A stretch of DNA of 64,000 bases from JAGXRK01 sp963804005. Lineage in GTDB: Bacteria; Bacteroidota; Ignavibacteria; Ignavibacteriales; Ignavibacteriaceae. Position 1 is the first letter of the stretch. Every line of letters begins with the position of its first letter. Below are positions 26,210 to 35,717 of this stretch, in pieces. Where the stretch lies: positions 87,033 to 151,032 of the forward strand of contig CAWDOP010000009.1 in assembly GCA_963804005.1 (NCBI GenBank), read 5' to 3'. The position numbers were made by a program, and so were the translations under genes. The notes beneath the pieces are model-generated. The model was not told the origin of the DNA. It was given only the letters and a program-made list of their open reading frames with translations, and searched no databases.

Positions 26210-28606
26210 TTATCGTGCATTATGAATTTCTCTTATCTTATTTGCTCTTGGTTTGTATAGTGTATGATACAAAACATCTAAGTAAGCATTCATTTCACTC
26301 ATTTCGATGTTAGAAGTATAGTTCCAAAACCCATATATTTTTGCTAGTGAGAGAAGCTTGCTAGCGTGAAGTTCCCAATTGTATGTTGTATCCACTCGCT
26401 TAATTCCGTTTTCAGAAATTTCATTCCAATATTTTGGATTTTTTTTGCACTGTTCCAAAAATGATAAAATTATTTTCTGGCTTTCTTTTTCTTCAATCGG
26501 ATCGATTAAGAATCCTGATTTTTTATTCTGAATTATTTCCAAGGGTCCTCCATAGAGTGTTGCAAAAGTTGGAAGCCCGGAACGCATTGACTCAATAACA
26601 GTTAATCCGAATCCTTCAAATAATCCGCACTGAACAAAAATTCCTTTTCTATCTGCAACCACTCTATAAACTTCACCGGATTTATCTTTACGTAAAAGTT
26701 TCCCAATCCATCGAATTTTTTTATGGAGTTTATACTTCTCTATAAGATTATGCATAACATTTATCTGAGCTTTTTCTTCAATATCTGTTGAATCATCAGC
26801 ATTAATCTTTCCTGCAATTAAAATTAGATTTGCTTGTTCATTAATTTTTGAATTTTCACCAAACCACTTAACCAGAGCAGTTATATTTTTTATCTTATCT
26901 AACCTGCCCATTGTAAATATGGGGGTTCTTTCAGGATGTTCAAGTTTACCAATCGTTTCAGGATCATCAATGTTTTCAAATAAAAGTGCATTAAGTTCTT
27001 TTTGTATTCCTGTAAATCGTGACTCTTTTTCAGTGTATGGAAAAAATATTTTTTTATTAACGCCCGGTGATACAATGTTAAACTTTGGATGAAACAAATT
27101 TATTCCACCTGTAACTCGATATAACCCCGGCATTGAAAAATTTAAGTAAGATTCATATTGACCAATTACATCATCGGTCCCTGCAATTTCCTGGTATGAA
27201 GATGTAAGAATAAAATTAGCAGAATTCATTGCGATAAGATCTGCAGTAAACTGAACTGAGAAATGATAATCATCATCCATTTTATCCCAATACAATCCGC
27301 TGAATAGATATTTACATTTTTCAAGAGCGTGTGCAATGTTGCATTGTGTTACTTTAAACTTTCGGGAAAGCAAAGTTGCTACCATGTTTCCATCTGAATA
27401 ATTACCAATAACCAGATCAGGCTTTTCACCAAACTCAGCAAGAAGTTCACGATATGAATCCTCTGCAAAGTCTTCCAAATATGGCCACATTTCAAAACGT
27501 GAAATCCAATTGTCGGTAACTTTTTTATTCCCATCCCTAAACGGCACTCTTAAAATATATGTGTTCTTTGTATCAAAAACTTTTTCAAGTCTTTTATTGC
27601 AGGTAGTTCCTTCTGCATTAGGAATCAATCTTGTAAGAATTAAAATTTTAGGATTTGCTACTACTCCAGAATTCTTAATAGAATTCATAACTTCCTGCTC
27701 CAAAGCTTTAACCTGATCCAAAATGTAAACTACCTGTCCGCCTGTATCAGGTTTTCCAAGGACTCCCTGCTGTCCAAAATATCCATGAGGGGAAACGGCA
27801 ACGATATTAAATATCATTGGGATTTTTGATAGAAAACCTTTTAACAATTCATGATCTGGTGCCTGCATTAGTTCTCTTAATTGTTCAAGAGTTTCAATAA
27901 TTAATCCGGCAGTATTTCCCAGTCCTGGTTCAAAACCAATTTCCTGTAGTTGGTTTTTAAATTTTGAAAATGGTTCGCTTTCTTTTTTATCTTTTAAAAA
28001 AGTCAAAGCTTTATCAATTCTTCGTATAAGTTCATCGTGACTACTAATTCTATCGTTTAAAATTAATTGTTGTGTTTTATATTTATGCACAAATAGAAAA
28101 TCAAATAAAGCTTTTCTAAGGTTTTCAGGTTCAGTAAACATTTTGCTTGATAAATATCTGTTTAGATATTCAAAACCTTTTCCAATACTTTTATGGTCAC
28201 TTACGCTAGGAAATTTTCTGTAAAATGTATCGAAGTTTATAGTAAGTTGATTGTTGTCCAGATCTGGTCTTACATATTTTTCTTTTGCAATCTGATATTC
28301 TTTTGGTGTAATCTTTTCATAAATAAATTCCTCAACGTTAAATAGGTAATTATCAGATCGTCCAATAACTTCACGTATTTCTATAAATACAACATTATCT
28401 AATGTAACTGATTCTGAAATGTGTTTTACAATAAAAGAGAGCACTTCATAATTACTGCTCTTCCCACTTTTTTTGAATGCTTCTAAAAATTTTATATGAT
28501 TTCCTTTTACACAAAGCTTCTCATTTGCTGATACGACTTTATTAAGGTAGCTAAAAAAATCTGTTTTATTATCTCCAATCAACTCTATTATGGATTTAAA
28601 TTGCAT
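26210..28606 (-). CDS. Sucrose synthase (GT4)
   Basis: The protein has 798 residues, matching the roughly 800 typical of sucrose synthases. Residues 1-250 are the helical regulatory region. The GT-B N-domain opens with IVAVSPHGYFGQQGVLGKPD and TGGQVVYILDQVKALEQEV, diagnostic for this family. The C-domain has the nucleotide-sugar site GLFEGFGLTVIESMRSGLP with the E-x7-E pair. It interconverts sucrose plus NDP with NDP-glucose plus fructose in the cytosol. Its start codon lies inside the 3' end of the sucrose-phosphate synthase gene (11-base overlap) with an AAAGGAAC ribosome binding site, so the two are translationally coupled. Confidence 0.92.
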   Translation of the reverse strand: MQFKSIIELIGDNKTDFFSYLNKVVSANEKLCVKGNHIKFLEAFKKSGKSSNYEVLSFIVKHISESVTLDNVVFIEIREVIGRSDNYLFNVEEFIYEKITPKEYQIAKEKYVRPDLDNNQLTINFDTFYRKFPSVSDHKSIGKGFEYLNRYLSSKMFTEPENLRKALFDFLFVHKYKTQQLILNDRISSHDELIRRIDKALTFLKDKKESEPFSKFKNQLQEIGFEPGLGNTAGLIIETLEQLRELMQAPDHELLKGFLSKIPMIFNIVAVSPHGYFGQQGVLGKPDTGGQVVYILDQVKALEQEVMNSIKNSGVVANPKILILTRLIPNAEGTTCNKRLEKVFDTKNTYILRVPFRDGNKKVTDNWISRFEMWPYLEDFAEDSYRELLAEFGEKPDLVIGNYSDGNMVATLLSRKFKVTQCNIAHALEKCKYLFSGLYWDKMDDDYHFSVQFTADLIAMNSANFILTSSYQEIAGTDDVIGQYESYLNFSMPGLYRVTGGINLFHPKFNIVSPGVNKKIFFPYTEKESRFTGIQKELNALLFENIDDPETIGKLEHPERTPIFTMGRLDKIKNITALVKWFGENSKINEQANLILIAGKINADDSTDIEEKAQINVMHNLIEKYKLHKKIRWIGKLLRKDKSGEVYRVVADRKGIFVQCGLFEGFGLTVIESMRSGLPTFATLYGGPLEIIQNKKSGFLIDPIEEKESQKIILSFLEQCKKNPKYWNEISENGIKRVDTTYNWELHASKLLSLAKIYGFWNYTSNIEMSEMNAYLDVLYHTLYKPRANKIREIHNAR

Positions 28607-30782
28607 CTCTGTTCCTTTCCTGATTCATAAAATTATAATGATTTATCCCGTCCGATATTCCTGCTGCAAATTTTTTATCTGAAAAATATATTCTTCGTGA
28701 TCCTTTCAACTCTTCTAATTCTGGACTATAATTTGCAACAACAACACCAAGTAAATCACCTTTAAGCATCTCCATGTCATTGCCTGAATCACCTGCAACG
28801 AGAATATTTTCAAAAGGTATATTCCATCTATAGGCAAGATATCTTATAGCTTTTCCTTTTGAGGCTCTGTACGGTAGTATGTCAAGAAATTGTCCGTGAC
28901 TAAAAATTAGATTACATTTAATTTTATTTTTGAGCAGAAACTCTCTTACTTTATTTAGATTTTTTGAATTGTCATTGGTATAATAACTTATTTTAAATTT
29001 TCTCTGATTTTGTTTTTCCTGGTACTTCAGAAAACTAAACTTTGTGAGAAGTTCAACAATTTTATCCTTCTGCCATTGATGTGATATATGTGCATCCCAG
29101 CCTTTTGAATAAATTAATTCATCCTTATAATTGTAATAAATTTCTGATCCCACGGAGGTAATAAAAAAGTCTGGTACGGAAATATTATTTTTCTTTATTA
29201 TTTCTACTGCTGATTCGATAACTCTACCAGTTGCAACACCAAATCCAATTTTAGGTGACATATTCTTAATTGTTTTCTTAAAATCATTCAAAGCAAGATC
29301 ATCTCCAATCAAAGTATAATCTATATCTGTAACAATTAATTTTTCCATATCAAGTAATTTTCTTCCAGTTTCTGCAAATGTATTCTGAACCTTAGATTGT
29401 GCTTTTAGAATTTTATCGACTTCAAATAAATATTTTTCCGTATGAGCTTTCCACGAATAAAACTTTTTAACATTCTTAATTCCATTCTCAGAATATTCGT
29501 TCCAGAGTTTATTATTATCTAAAATCCGATTAAGAGCGATCGAAATATTTTTATGTTCTGATACATCAACTGTAATCCCGTTTTTACAATTAGCAATTAT
29601 ATCTCTTGGCCCGCCATTTTTTGTACTAACCACGGGCAAACCACTTGCGGCAGATTCGATTAATGTCAATCCAAAAGTTTCAGATAGAGAAGCATTTACA
29701 AACACGCCTCCCGTTCTTGCAGCCATTCTATAAAGTTCGGGAACTTCAATATTCGTATCGTGCTTTTTTGGAATAGCCATTTTTCCATAAAGATTGTATT
29801 TATCTATCAGCAATAATATTTCTGTAAGAACTTCACGTTCGTTTTCTTCCATTGTTGCGATATCGTCTCTGATGCCTGCATAAATTGCAAGGTTTGCCTT
29901 TTTTTGTAGTTCTTTATCCTCTCCATAAGCAGTTATTAAGCCGGAAATATTTTTTCTACGATCAGGTCGGCATAAAGAAAGGATAATTGGCTTATTCATA
30001 ACAACAAAAAACTTAGTGTATTCCTGATTGATATGTTTAATTAATGAAGCTGTTTGTTCATCATATTGTCCTATCTCATTGTATGTAAAGAATTTTTCGA
30101 GATCTACTCCAGGTGGAATTACTTTAAATTTTGATTCCGCAGCATTTTGGTAATTTTTGATGTGATTTTCAATTTCCTGACTTGTACTAGTTACAATCAT
30201 ATCAGCAAAGTAAAATATTTCTTCTTCACTCTGGATGCGTTGACTCATTTTATATCTTTTTTCAACCTGCTCCTGCGGTACACCATCGTCAAGCAGTTTT
30301 TGAAGTTTATCTTTTCCTAATGAGTGAGAGGCGTGAATAAAAGGGATTCCAAAAAATTTTGTTAGTTCACTGCAAACATATCCTGCATCTGCATAATGAC
30401 TATGAATAAAATCAGGCAATCTTTTTCTTGCTTTTAAATATTTAATACTTTTATCTATAAACTCTTCAAGATGATTCCAAAATAATTCTTTACGAATATA
30501 TTTTCCACCACCTGCCCTTATTCTGACGATATCAAATTTGTTATTAACTTTTTCGATCGGAATGGAATAATCTTTTGACAGATTTTTATCATCAATCCAC
30601 CTAGTTACAAGTTCAACTTTTTCCACTTCCGGATATGTGCTTAATATATTTGCAAGTTCGAAGACATACTTAGTTTGCCCTCCTGTATCGGCATCATGTC
30701 CAAGCTCAAGATCTTTCCCTCGGATCAGTCCGTGTACGCTGTAAAGTTGAATGTATAATCCTTTTTGATTTTTATTTGACAT
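28596..30782 (-). CDS. Bifunctional sucrose-phosphate synthase / sucrose-phosphate phosphatase
   Basis: The protein has 728 residues. Residues 1 to about 460 are a GT4 sucrose-phosphate synthase: LYSVHGLIRGKDLELGHDAD, TGGQTKYVFELANIL and LSETFGLTLIESAASGLP with the E-x7-E motif. Residues about 475-725 are a HAD-IIB phosphatase: LIVTDIDYTLIGDD (catalytic Asp pair), SKGKAIRYLA and VAGDSGNDMEML. The enzyme would make sucrose-6-phosphate from NDP-glucose and fructose-6-phosphate and then dephosphorylate it. Followed by sucrose synthase, it gives a complete sucrose making and recycling unit. This is uncommon outside cyanobacteria, plants and some Proteobacteria, as far as I know. Confidence 0.92.
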   Translation of the reverse strand: MSNKNQKGLYIQLYSVHGLIRGKDLELGHDADTGGQTKYVFELANILSTYPEVEKVELVTRWIDDKNLSKDYSIPIEKVNNKFDIVRIRAGGGKYIRKELFWNHLEEFIDKSIKYLKARKRLPDFIHSHYADAGYVCSELTKFFGIPFIHASHSLGKDKLQKLLDDGVPQEQVEKRYKMSQRIQSEEEIFYFADMIVTSTSQEIENHIKNYQNAAESKFKVIPPGVDLEKFFTYNEIGQYDEQTASLIKHINQEYTKFFVVMNKPIILSLCRPDRRKNISGLITAYGEDKELQKKANLAIYAGIRDDIATMEENEREVLTEILLLIDKYNLYGKMAIPKKHDTNIEVPELYRMAARTGGVFVNASLSETFGLTLIESAASGLPVVSTKNGGPRDIIANCKNGITVDVSEHKNISIALNRILDNNKLWNEYSENGIKNVKKFYSWKAHTEKYLFEVDKILKAQSKVQNTFAETGRKLLDMEKLIVTDIDYTLIGDDLALNDFKKTIKNMSPKIGFGVATGRVIESAVEIIKKNNISVPDFFITSVGSEIYYNYKDELIYSKGWDAHISHQWQKDKIVELLTKFSFLKYQEKQNQRKFKISYYTNDNSKNLNKVREFLLKNKIKCNLIFSHGQFLDILPYRASKGKAIRYLAYRWNIPFENILVAGDSGNDMEMLKGDLLGVVVANYSPELEELKGSRRIYFSDKKFAAGISDGINHYNFMNQERNRDAI

Positions 30783-31076
30783 TGTACTTACTTTAATTTT
30801 TCTAGTTTTTTGAATTGAACGACAGGGGAAATACAGATTTGAGTTGATTTAACAAATAAAAGCCTTAAAATGCCGTTCGCTTAACAGTTCTTATAGTAAT
30901 TTACATCTTTATAAAATAAGAATATTTTGATGAATAGCAAGTTTTCTCTATTTATTAGATATATACTTGGTCTCTTGCCTAAATTTATTTTAATGAATTA
31001 TCAGTCATAATTTGAAATAATTGAAACTTTTATTCCCTTTTGCCGTCAAAACAATGAAACACATAAGGAGATTGTA

Positions 31077-31703
31077 ATGAAAAAAATGCTTTTACCGGTT
31101 TTAATTTTATTGATTATCCCATTTCTTGTAAATGCCCAATCGGATGTTCATAAAATGTTAAAAGGTATTAAAGGCTCAGTTGATGAAATTATTATCAAAT
31201 CCGATGGGAAAGATTATGTTTTCAGAGGTGAAGAAGCCGAAAAGATTTTCACTAGGTTGAGACTAAGTTCAGGTAAAAATGTAATGTTCATCCATAAAGA
31301 TGATGATGAGCATGGTGAAAAAAAGGTTAAGAGAATAAAAGTACATGTAGACAGTGATGAAGATGAGGACTTGATCTGGATTGATGAAAATGGTGAAAGA
31401 AAAATTTTAGATGACGATGATTTGTTTGAATTTCATGAAGACGATACTGTAATAGATGGAAATCATAAAAAAATAAAAGTTGAAATTAAAGATGATAGTA
31501 AAAAAGTAACCGTAACCACAATTGAAGATGGAATAGAAAAAGTTGAAGTTTTTGAGGGTGAGGATGCAGAAAAATATATTAACAAAATTAAATCTGACGA
31601 AAAAATCGTTATAAAAGAAAAAATTAGAAAAGATGGCAAAAAGCAGAAGAAAATAATTATTGAGAAGGAAGAAGATAGAACTAGGGCTTCAATTTTCATT
31701 TAA
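31077..31703 (+). CDS. Secreted highly charged protein of unknown function
   Basis: The protein has 208 residues. Residues 1-21 are a signal peptide ending LVNAQ. The mature chain is made of alternating charged strands (HKDDDEHGEKKVKRIKVHVD, EDEDLIWIDENGERKILDDD, KIKVEIKDDSKKVTVTTI) with very few hydrophobic residues. The repeated themes GKDYVFRGEEAEKIF and EKVEVFEGEDAEKYI suggest two copies of one small unit. There is a good ribosome binding site (AAGGAG before the ATG) and a terminator directly after. I do not recognise a family; a periplasmic binding or matrix role would be a guess. Confidence 0.7.
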   Translation: MKKMLLPVLILLIIPFLVNAQSDVHKMLKGIKGSVDEIIIKSDGKDYVFRGEEAEKIFTRLRLSSGKNVMFIHKDDDEHGEKKVKRIKVHVDSDEDEDLIWIDENGERKILDDDDLFEFHEDDTVIDGNHKKIKVEIKDDSKKVTVTTIEDGIEKVEVFEGEDAEKYINKIKSDEKIVIKEKIRKDGKKQKKIIIEKEEDRTRASIFI

Positions 31704-31705
31704 AG

Positions 31706-31738
31706 GTCGTTAATTATTTAGTTAACGGCCTTTTTTAT
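31706..31738 (+). terminator. Rho-independent terminator
   Basis: GGTCGTTAA, an AT loop and TTAACGGCC form a stem (one G-T pair) followed by TTTTTTATTTT, starting just after the stop of the secreted charged protein. Confidence 0.8.
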
Positions 31739-31783
31739 TTTAGTTCTTACTGCCAGATATAGTATATAAAGATTCTTTGCTAC

Positions 31784-32156
31784 TTATAGAAAGTCAGTCA
31801 GATAGAGATTGACATTGATTGGATATAGGTCATCGTGGTTAAGGACGTCTCCTTGGCTTATAGCGTCCAGGAGGGCTACTTTCGCATATGCCGGGTTGGG
31901 GTCGGGGACTGGTGAAGGAGTGTTCCTGTTGACTACCCTGCTCACTTTCAGCTGGTATTGAGGGTTTGTGACTATTTCTTGCAGTCGTGCGAAGAAATCC
32001 ACAAAAAGTTGCTCTTGTAGAAGCGGATTAATTGACTGTAAGGGTTCGAACTGTATCGGGTCTTCAGGGTTCCATCCCATGAGGTATTTCGTCACGCTGT
32101 TCGGTGCGATTATCTCGACTGTCTGGGTGGAGCCGCCATTCTCGATATAAGTCAAA
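31784..32156 (-). CDS. GC-rich foreign-looking ORF of unknown function
   Basis: The coding stretch (up to 137 codons if read from 32197) is open downstream of the AMP nucleosidase stop. By eye it is close to half G+C, against about a third around it. It prefers codons rare in its neighbours (ATC/ATA, GTC, CTC/CTG, AGG, CCC/CCG, GAC). The encoded text (ENGGSTQTVEIIAPNSVTKY, MGWNPEDPIQFEPLQSINPL, ALLDAISQGDVLNHDDLYPI) reads as a real protein but matches nothing I know. No start codon with a ribosome binding site lies at its edge: the only upstream starts (TTG at 32197, GTG near it) fall inside the neighbour. It could be the 3' part of a transferred gene. Confidence 0.5.
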
Positions 32157-32931
32157 TTAATAAGTAAAGTGCTTAATTGCTTCACCCTTATCACCAATTT
32201 CCGTCATTGCTTCAATTCCAATTTCTAAATGAAGATCAGCAAACTGCTCTGTAACTATCTTATCAGATTCTTCTGTTTTCACTCCTTCAGGAATCATTGG
32301 AATATCTGAAACAAGAAGTAATGCACCGCGCGGGATTTCATTGACTAAGCCGACAATAAATAGTGTGGCGGTTTCCATATCAATTGCAATTGTGGAAAGT
32401 TTTCTCAAATGCTGTTTGAACTCTTCGTCCCATTCCCATACTCTTCTATTAGTTGTGTAAACAACACCGGTCCGATACTCCAGACCACGATTTATTATTT
32501 TATCAGAAACAAATTTATGCAGCTTAAATGATGGAAGAGCCGGAACTTGCTTTGGTTTATAATCATCGCTTGTTCCCTCTCCTCGGATTGCAGCTGTCGG
32601 TAAAATAAAATTTCCGATTTCTGTTGATCTTTTTAGCCCACCGCATTTGCCAAGAAATAAAACTCCTTTCGGTGCTCTTGCTACAAGCAAATCCATAATT
32701 GTTGCCGCATTGGCTGAACCCATTCCAAAATTTATTATGGATAATCCATTTGAGTTAGTTGAAGTCTGCATTGTTCGTCCAACACCTTTTATGTCACAGT
32801 CGAATCTTTCTGCAAATTTTTCAACATAATTATTGGAAGTTCGTTAGAAGCATATAGTCACCAAACTCGTCAATTTGAGTTCCGGTGTAACGAGGCAGCC
32901 AATTTTTTGCAATGTCGAGTTTTGTTTTCAT
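32157..32931 (-). CDS. AMP nucleosidase (Bacteroidota type), split by a +1 frameshift
   Basis: The N-terminus starts at the ATG at 32931 (MKTKLDIAKNWLPRYTGTQI, then FGDYMLLTNF) and hits a stop. The neighbouring frame continues with NYVEKFAERFDCDIKGVGRT and runs from there to the stop at 32157. The family text is LTNFNNYVE. Removing one of the two G at 32835-32836 (plus strand) restores TTC AAT AAT TAT exactly. Later marks are NFGMGSANAATIMDLL, FLGKCGGLK, IRGEGTSDDY, the purine-site IDMETAT and LLVSDIPMIPEG. The enzyme cleaves AMP to adenine and ribose-5-phosphate in the cytosol. It ends in KHFTY, so the C-terminus is complete. Either the base is a sequence error or the gene is newly broken. 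Confidence 0.85.
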
Positions 32932-33006
32932 AGCATTACTAATTGTTTGTAATTTGTAAAAGGAAATTAGATAAAATTTTTCAAACACTTACAATTTAAA
33001 CATTCA

Positions 33007-33949
33007 ATGAATTTTATTGAAACAATCAGCAGTATTAAAATCATTCTGACTGAAGGGGCAATAATTGAAAGACTTAAACGAGAATTCAATTATTCTCTTG
33101 ATGAAGTCTTATCAAATGCCGCAATGCTTTATGATGTAGAAGGAAAAATTCTTTTAGAAAAATTATACCGGGAGTATATTGACATTGCTGTGAATTCCGG
33201 ATTTCCAATTATGCTTCTCACTCCAACCTGGCGAGCAAATAAAGAAAGGTCTGAAAGAGCAAATGTAGATCTAATCACAATAAATAAAGATGCTTTTTTA
33301 TTTGTCGATCATCTAAGAAAAAGCTGTGGAAGTTTTGCTGAACAAGATTTTTATCGGTGGCGTAACAGGCTGCAAAGGTGATGCTTATAAACCTAAAGAG
33401 GCGCTTGATGAAAATGAAGCTTATCTTTTTCACAAAGATCAAATCAATGCGTTAACTGCAGCCGGAGTTGATTTTCTTTTTGCTTCTACTATGCCTGCAA
33501 TGAGTGAAGTTAAAGGTACGGCTAAGGCAATGAGTGAAACTGATTTTCCTTTCGTAATCAGTTTTGTTATTCGGGACGATGGAAAATTGTTAGATGGCAC
33601 TGCGCTTGTTGATGCAATAAAAATTGTAGATAACTCTGTTCATGTTCAACCGGTTTTTTATATGACAAACTGTATTCATCCCAATGTGCTTAGCAAATCT
33701 CTTAATAAAATTATAGATGATGAAAATATTTTAGCTAAAAGATTATTCGGTATTCAGGCTAATGCATCAGATAAAAGTCCGGAAGAACTTGATATGCTTG
33801 ATGAACTTCATGCAGATTCTCCTCAAAATTGGGCAAAGGGTATGGTTGATTTGAATAAAAAATATAATCTTAAAGTTCTTGGTGGTTGCTGCGGAACTGA
33901 TGCAAGATATATTTCTTCTATTGTTGAGCTTCTAAAATTAACTTCGTGA
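33007..33949 (+). CDS. Homocysteine S-methyltransferase family protein, split by a +1 frameshift
   Basis: The first frame (33007 to about 33342) encodes IILTEGAIIERLKREFNYSL and LLTPTWRANKERSERANVDL. It then loses sense and stops at 33381. The second frame resumes with KIFIGGVTGCKGDAYKPKEA and runs to 33949. Dropping one base near 33343 (GAACAAG to GAAAAG) joins GSFAEKIFIGG, which is the natural family sequence. The zinc site is complete: Cys in MTNCIHP and the Cys pair in GGCCGTDARYI. The joined protein has about 313 residues, normal for the family. It would move a methyl group from a thiol donor such as S-methylmethionine to homocysteine. It is divergent from the AMP nucleosidase gene, 75 bases away. 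Confidence 0.85.
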
Positions 33950-34006
33950 CTCTGTGTCTCTGTGGTAAAGAAAATACATTAACCACATAGGCACGAAGAC
34001 ACATAG
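33942..34006. repeat. Inverted repeat of the CTCTGTGTCTCTGTGGT type
   Basis: CTTCGTGACTCTGTGTCTCT (33942-33961) plus GTGGT faces ACCACATAGGCACGAAGACA (33982-34001) plus CATAG. The left arm contains the stop codon of the homocysteine methyltransferase, and the right arm ends beside the M64 peptidase stop. This word family is widely scattered between genes in many genomes of this phylum (from general knowledge). Here it may serve as a two-way terminator. Confidence 0.65.
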
Positions 34007-34012
34007 AAAATA

Positions 34013-35479
34013 TCACTCAGTATAATTTAATATCACACGTCTTATTGCTTCTTCACATACTTTACAGAAAGGTTTATCACCTTTGGAAAACATTATACAG
34101 TCCAGCATTGGTCTGTACATACCTTTCGGTAAATATCCGGCACCTTCAAATGCGCCAATCTTATCCCAGTATTTGCTGCTCCTTAAATATCTATCAACTT
34201 TATCAGATTGTTCTTTATCCTTTAATGCATATTCTTTTTCTGCAGCTTTTATTTGATCTTCCGGTGCGCGTTTTCTTTTCAAATCTGCAATATTGCTGTT
34301 CATTCTGTTTCTTTCTTTAAGCCACTCGTAACTGAATTTATCATATTCTTCTTTCTCCCATGGTGTTGGGAGTTCAATTCCTTCACTAACAAATTTTTCC
34401 CATTTAATATTCTTCGGATTGAGTAATGCTGTAATGTTTGGTTCAACAGGTTCAACTGTTGTCGGGAAAAAATCATTATACGCCACATCTGACGTATAAT
34501 ATTCATCTGCTAATCCTGCAAAAGAATGACCGAACTCATGAGTAAATAAATAATTATCAAATTGATTATCGGTAGTATATGTACAAAACTGATTATAAAT
34601 TCCACCCCCACCATATCGCGCATGATTAACTTGAATGTAAATTGCATCATAAGGAACGTGAGCCGCTAAATCGCGCATTGTTTTATTGTCTTCAGTCATC
34701 AAATATCTTTCCGAACCTAGAGACCAGAATGTTGTGTTCAAAACCGTGTTCACAAAAATATCCGCACCGGGTAAATCTGTTCCGCTTTCTTCAGAAGGTT
34801 TAAAAACTCCATAAATATTAAATTGTTCTTTCATTGATTTATATGGTTCTTGATCGAAGAAATAGTTGATAAATTTATTTAAATCTTTTTTGAATTTTAC
34901 TTTTTCCTCTTTTGTATAACCCTCTGCAAGAATAACTATATCAACTTTTTTATGAGGATCACCATTATTGGTAGGTTTAAATATTTCAACCGTGGCATCT
35001 TTAATCGGATCTTTTATTATCATAATATCATTCGGATCAATTTCTGTTCTAAAAAACTCTTCAAGCCGGTTCAATTCATCTCTTTGTTCAATTGCAAAAA
35101 CTATTTTGTTCTTCGGATACGGAATTAATGCTGATTCGTGATAACTTTTCATTATTCCATTCATTCCATCATCACTTGATTTGTATTCACCGAAATAAGC
35201 ATCGAATCCTTTTGAAAAAACTAATTGACCACCTGCCGCATCATAAATTTTGTAATAATATTTTCCGTTGTTAAGATTTTCAACAAGATTAGTTATACTT
35301 CCGGCCCATATTCCGTATCCATAAATTTTATCAATTGTAATAAGTTCTTTTTCAAAATTCCCGATATGGAAATAGTCAATTCTCATGGTTTTATCTAAGA
35401 AATAATCTTCATAATTCGATTTGGATTGAGAAAAAATCAGTGAAGAAAGAACCAATAAGTACATTAATATCGTTTTCAT
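34013..35479 (-). CDS. Secreted M64-family metallopeptidase
   Basis: The protein has 488 residues. Residues 1-17 are a signal peptide. The N-terminal domain (about 20-165) matches the M64 N-terminal beta region. The catalytic domain starts at VDIVILAEGYTKEEKVKFKK and includes DLPGADIFVNTVLNTTFWSL and the zinc site FTHEFGHSFAGLADEYYTSD (HExxH plus a downstream ligand). The C-terminus has CIMFSKGDKPFCKVCEEAIR with Cys residues that could bind metal or form disulfides. Founding members include the IgA peptidase of Clostridium ramosum, but in free-living bacteria these are general secreted proteases. No T9SS tail is present, so it is probably periplasmic or released by another route. Confidence 0.88.
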   Translation of the reverse strand: MKTILMYLLVLSSLIFSQSKSNYEDYFLDKTMRIDYFHIGNFEKELITIDKIYGYGIWAGSITNLVENLNNGKYYYKIYDAAGGQLVFSKGFDAYFGEYKSSDDGMNGIMKSYHESALIPYPKNKIVFAIEQRDELNRLEEFFRTEIDPNDIMIIKDPIKDATVEIFKPTNNGDPHKKVDIVILAEGYTKEEKVKFKKDLNKFINYFFDQEPYKSMKEQFNIYGVFKPSEESGTDLPGADIFVNTVLNTTFWSLGSERYLMTEDNKTMRDLAAHVPYDAIYIQVNHARYGGGGIYNQFCTYTTDNQFDNYLFTHEFGHSFAGLADEYYTSDVAYNDFFPTTVEPVEPNITALLNPKNIKWEKFVSEGIELPTPWEKEEYDKFSYEWLKERNRMNSNIADLKRKRAPEDQIKAAEKEYALKDKEQSDKVDRYLRSSKYWDKIGAFEGAGYLPKGMYRPMLDCIMFSKGDKPFCKVCEEAIRRVILNYTE

Positions 35480-35717
35480 TCAAACCTCTGGATATTTAAT
35501 TGATTCAAAAATAAACAGAAAATAATTTTTATTTGTGGGAATTTACTGATTATTTAATCAAATTTGGGTTAGATTATTTTACAATTCCTTTACATTTTTC
35601 CGAGAAGTAAAAATATTTTTCTATTAATAGTAAGATAATTTACCAATTTATTATCCGAATTAATTTTTAGATGTGTGGATAATGGTTGTCATCTCATTTT
35701 TTTAATTTTTAATTCTT

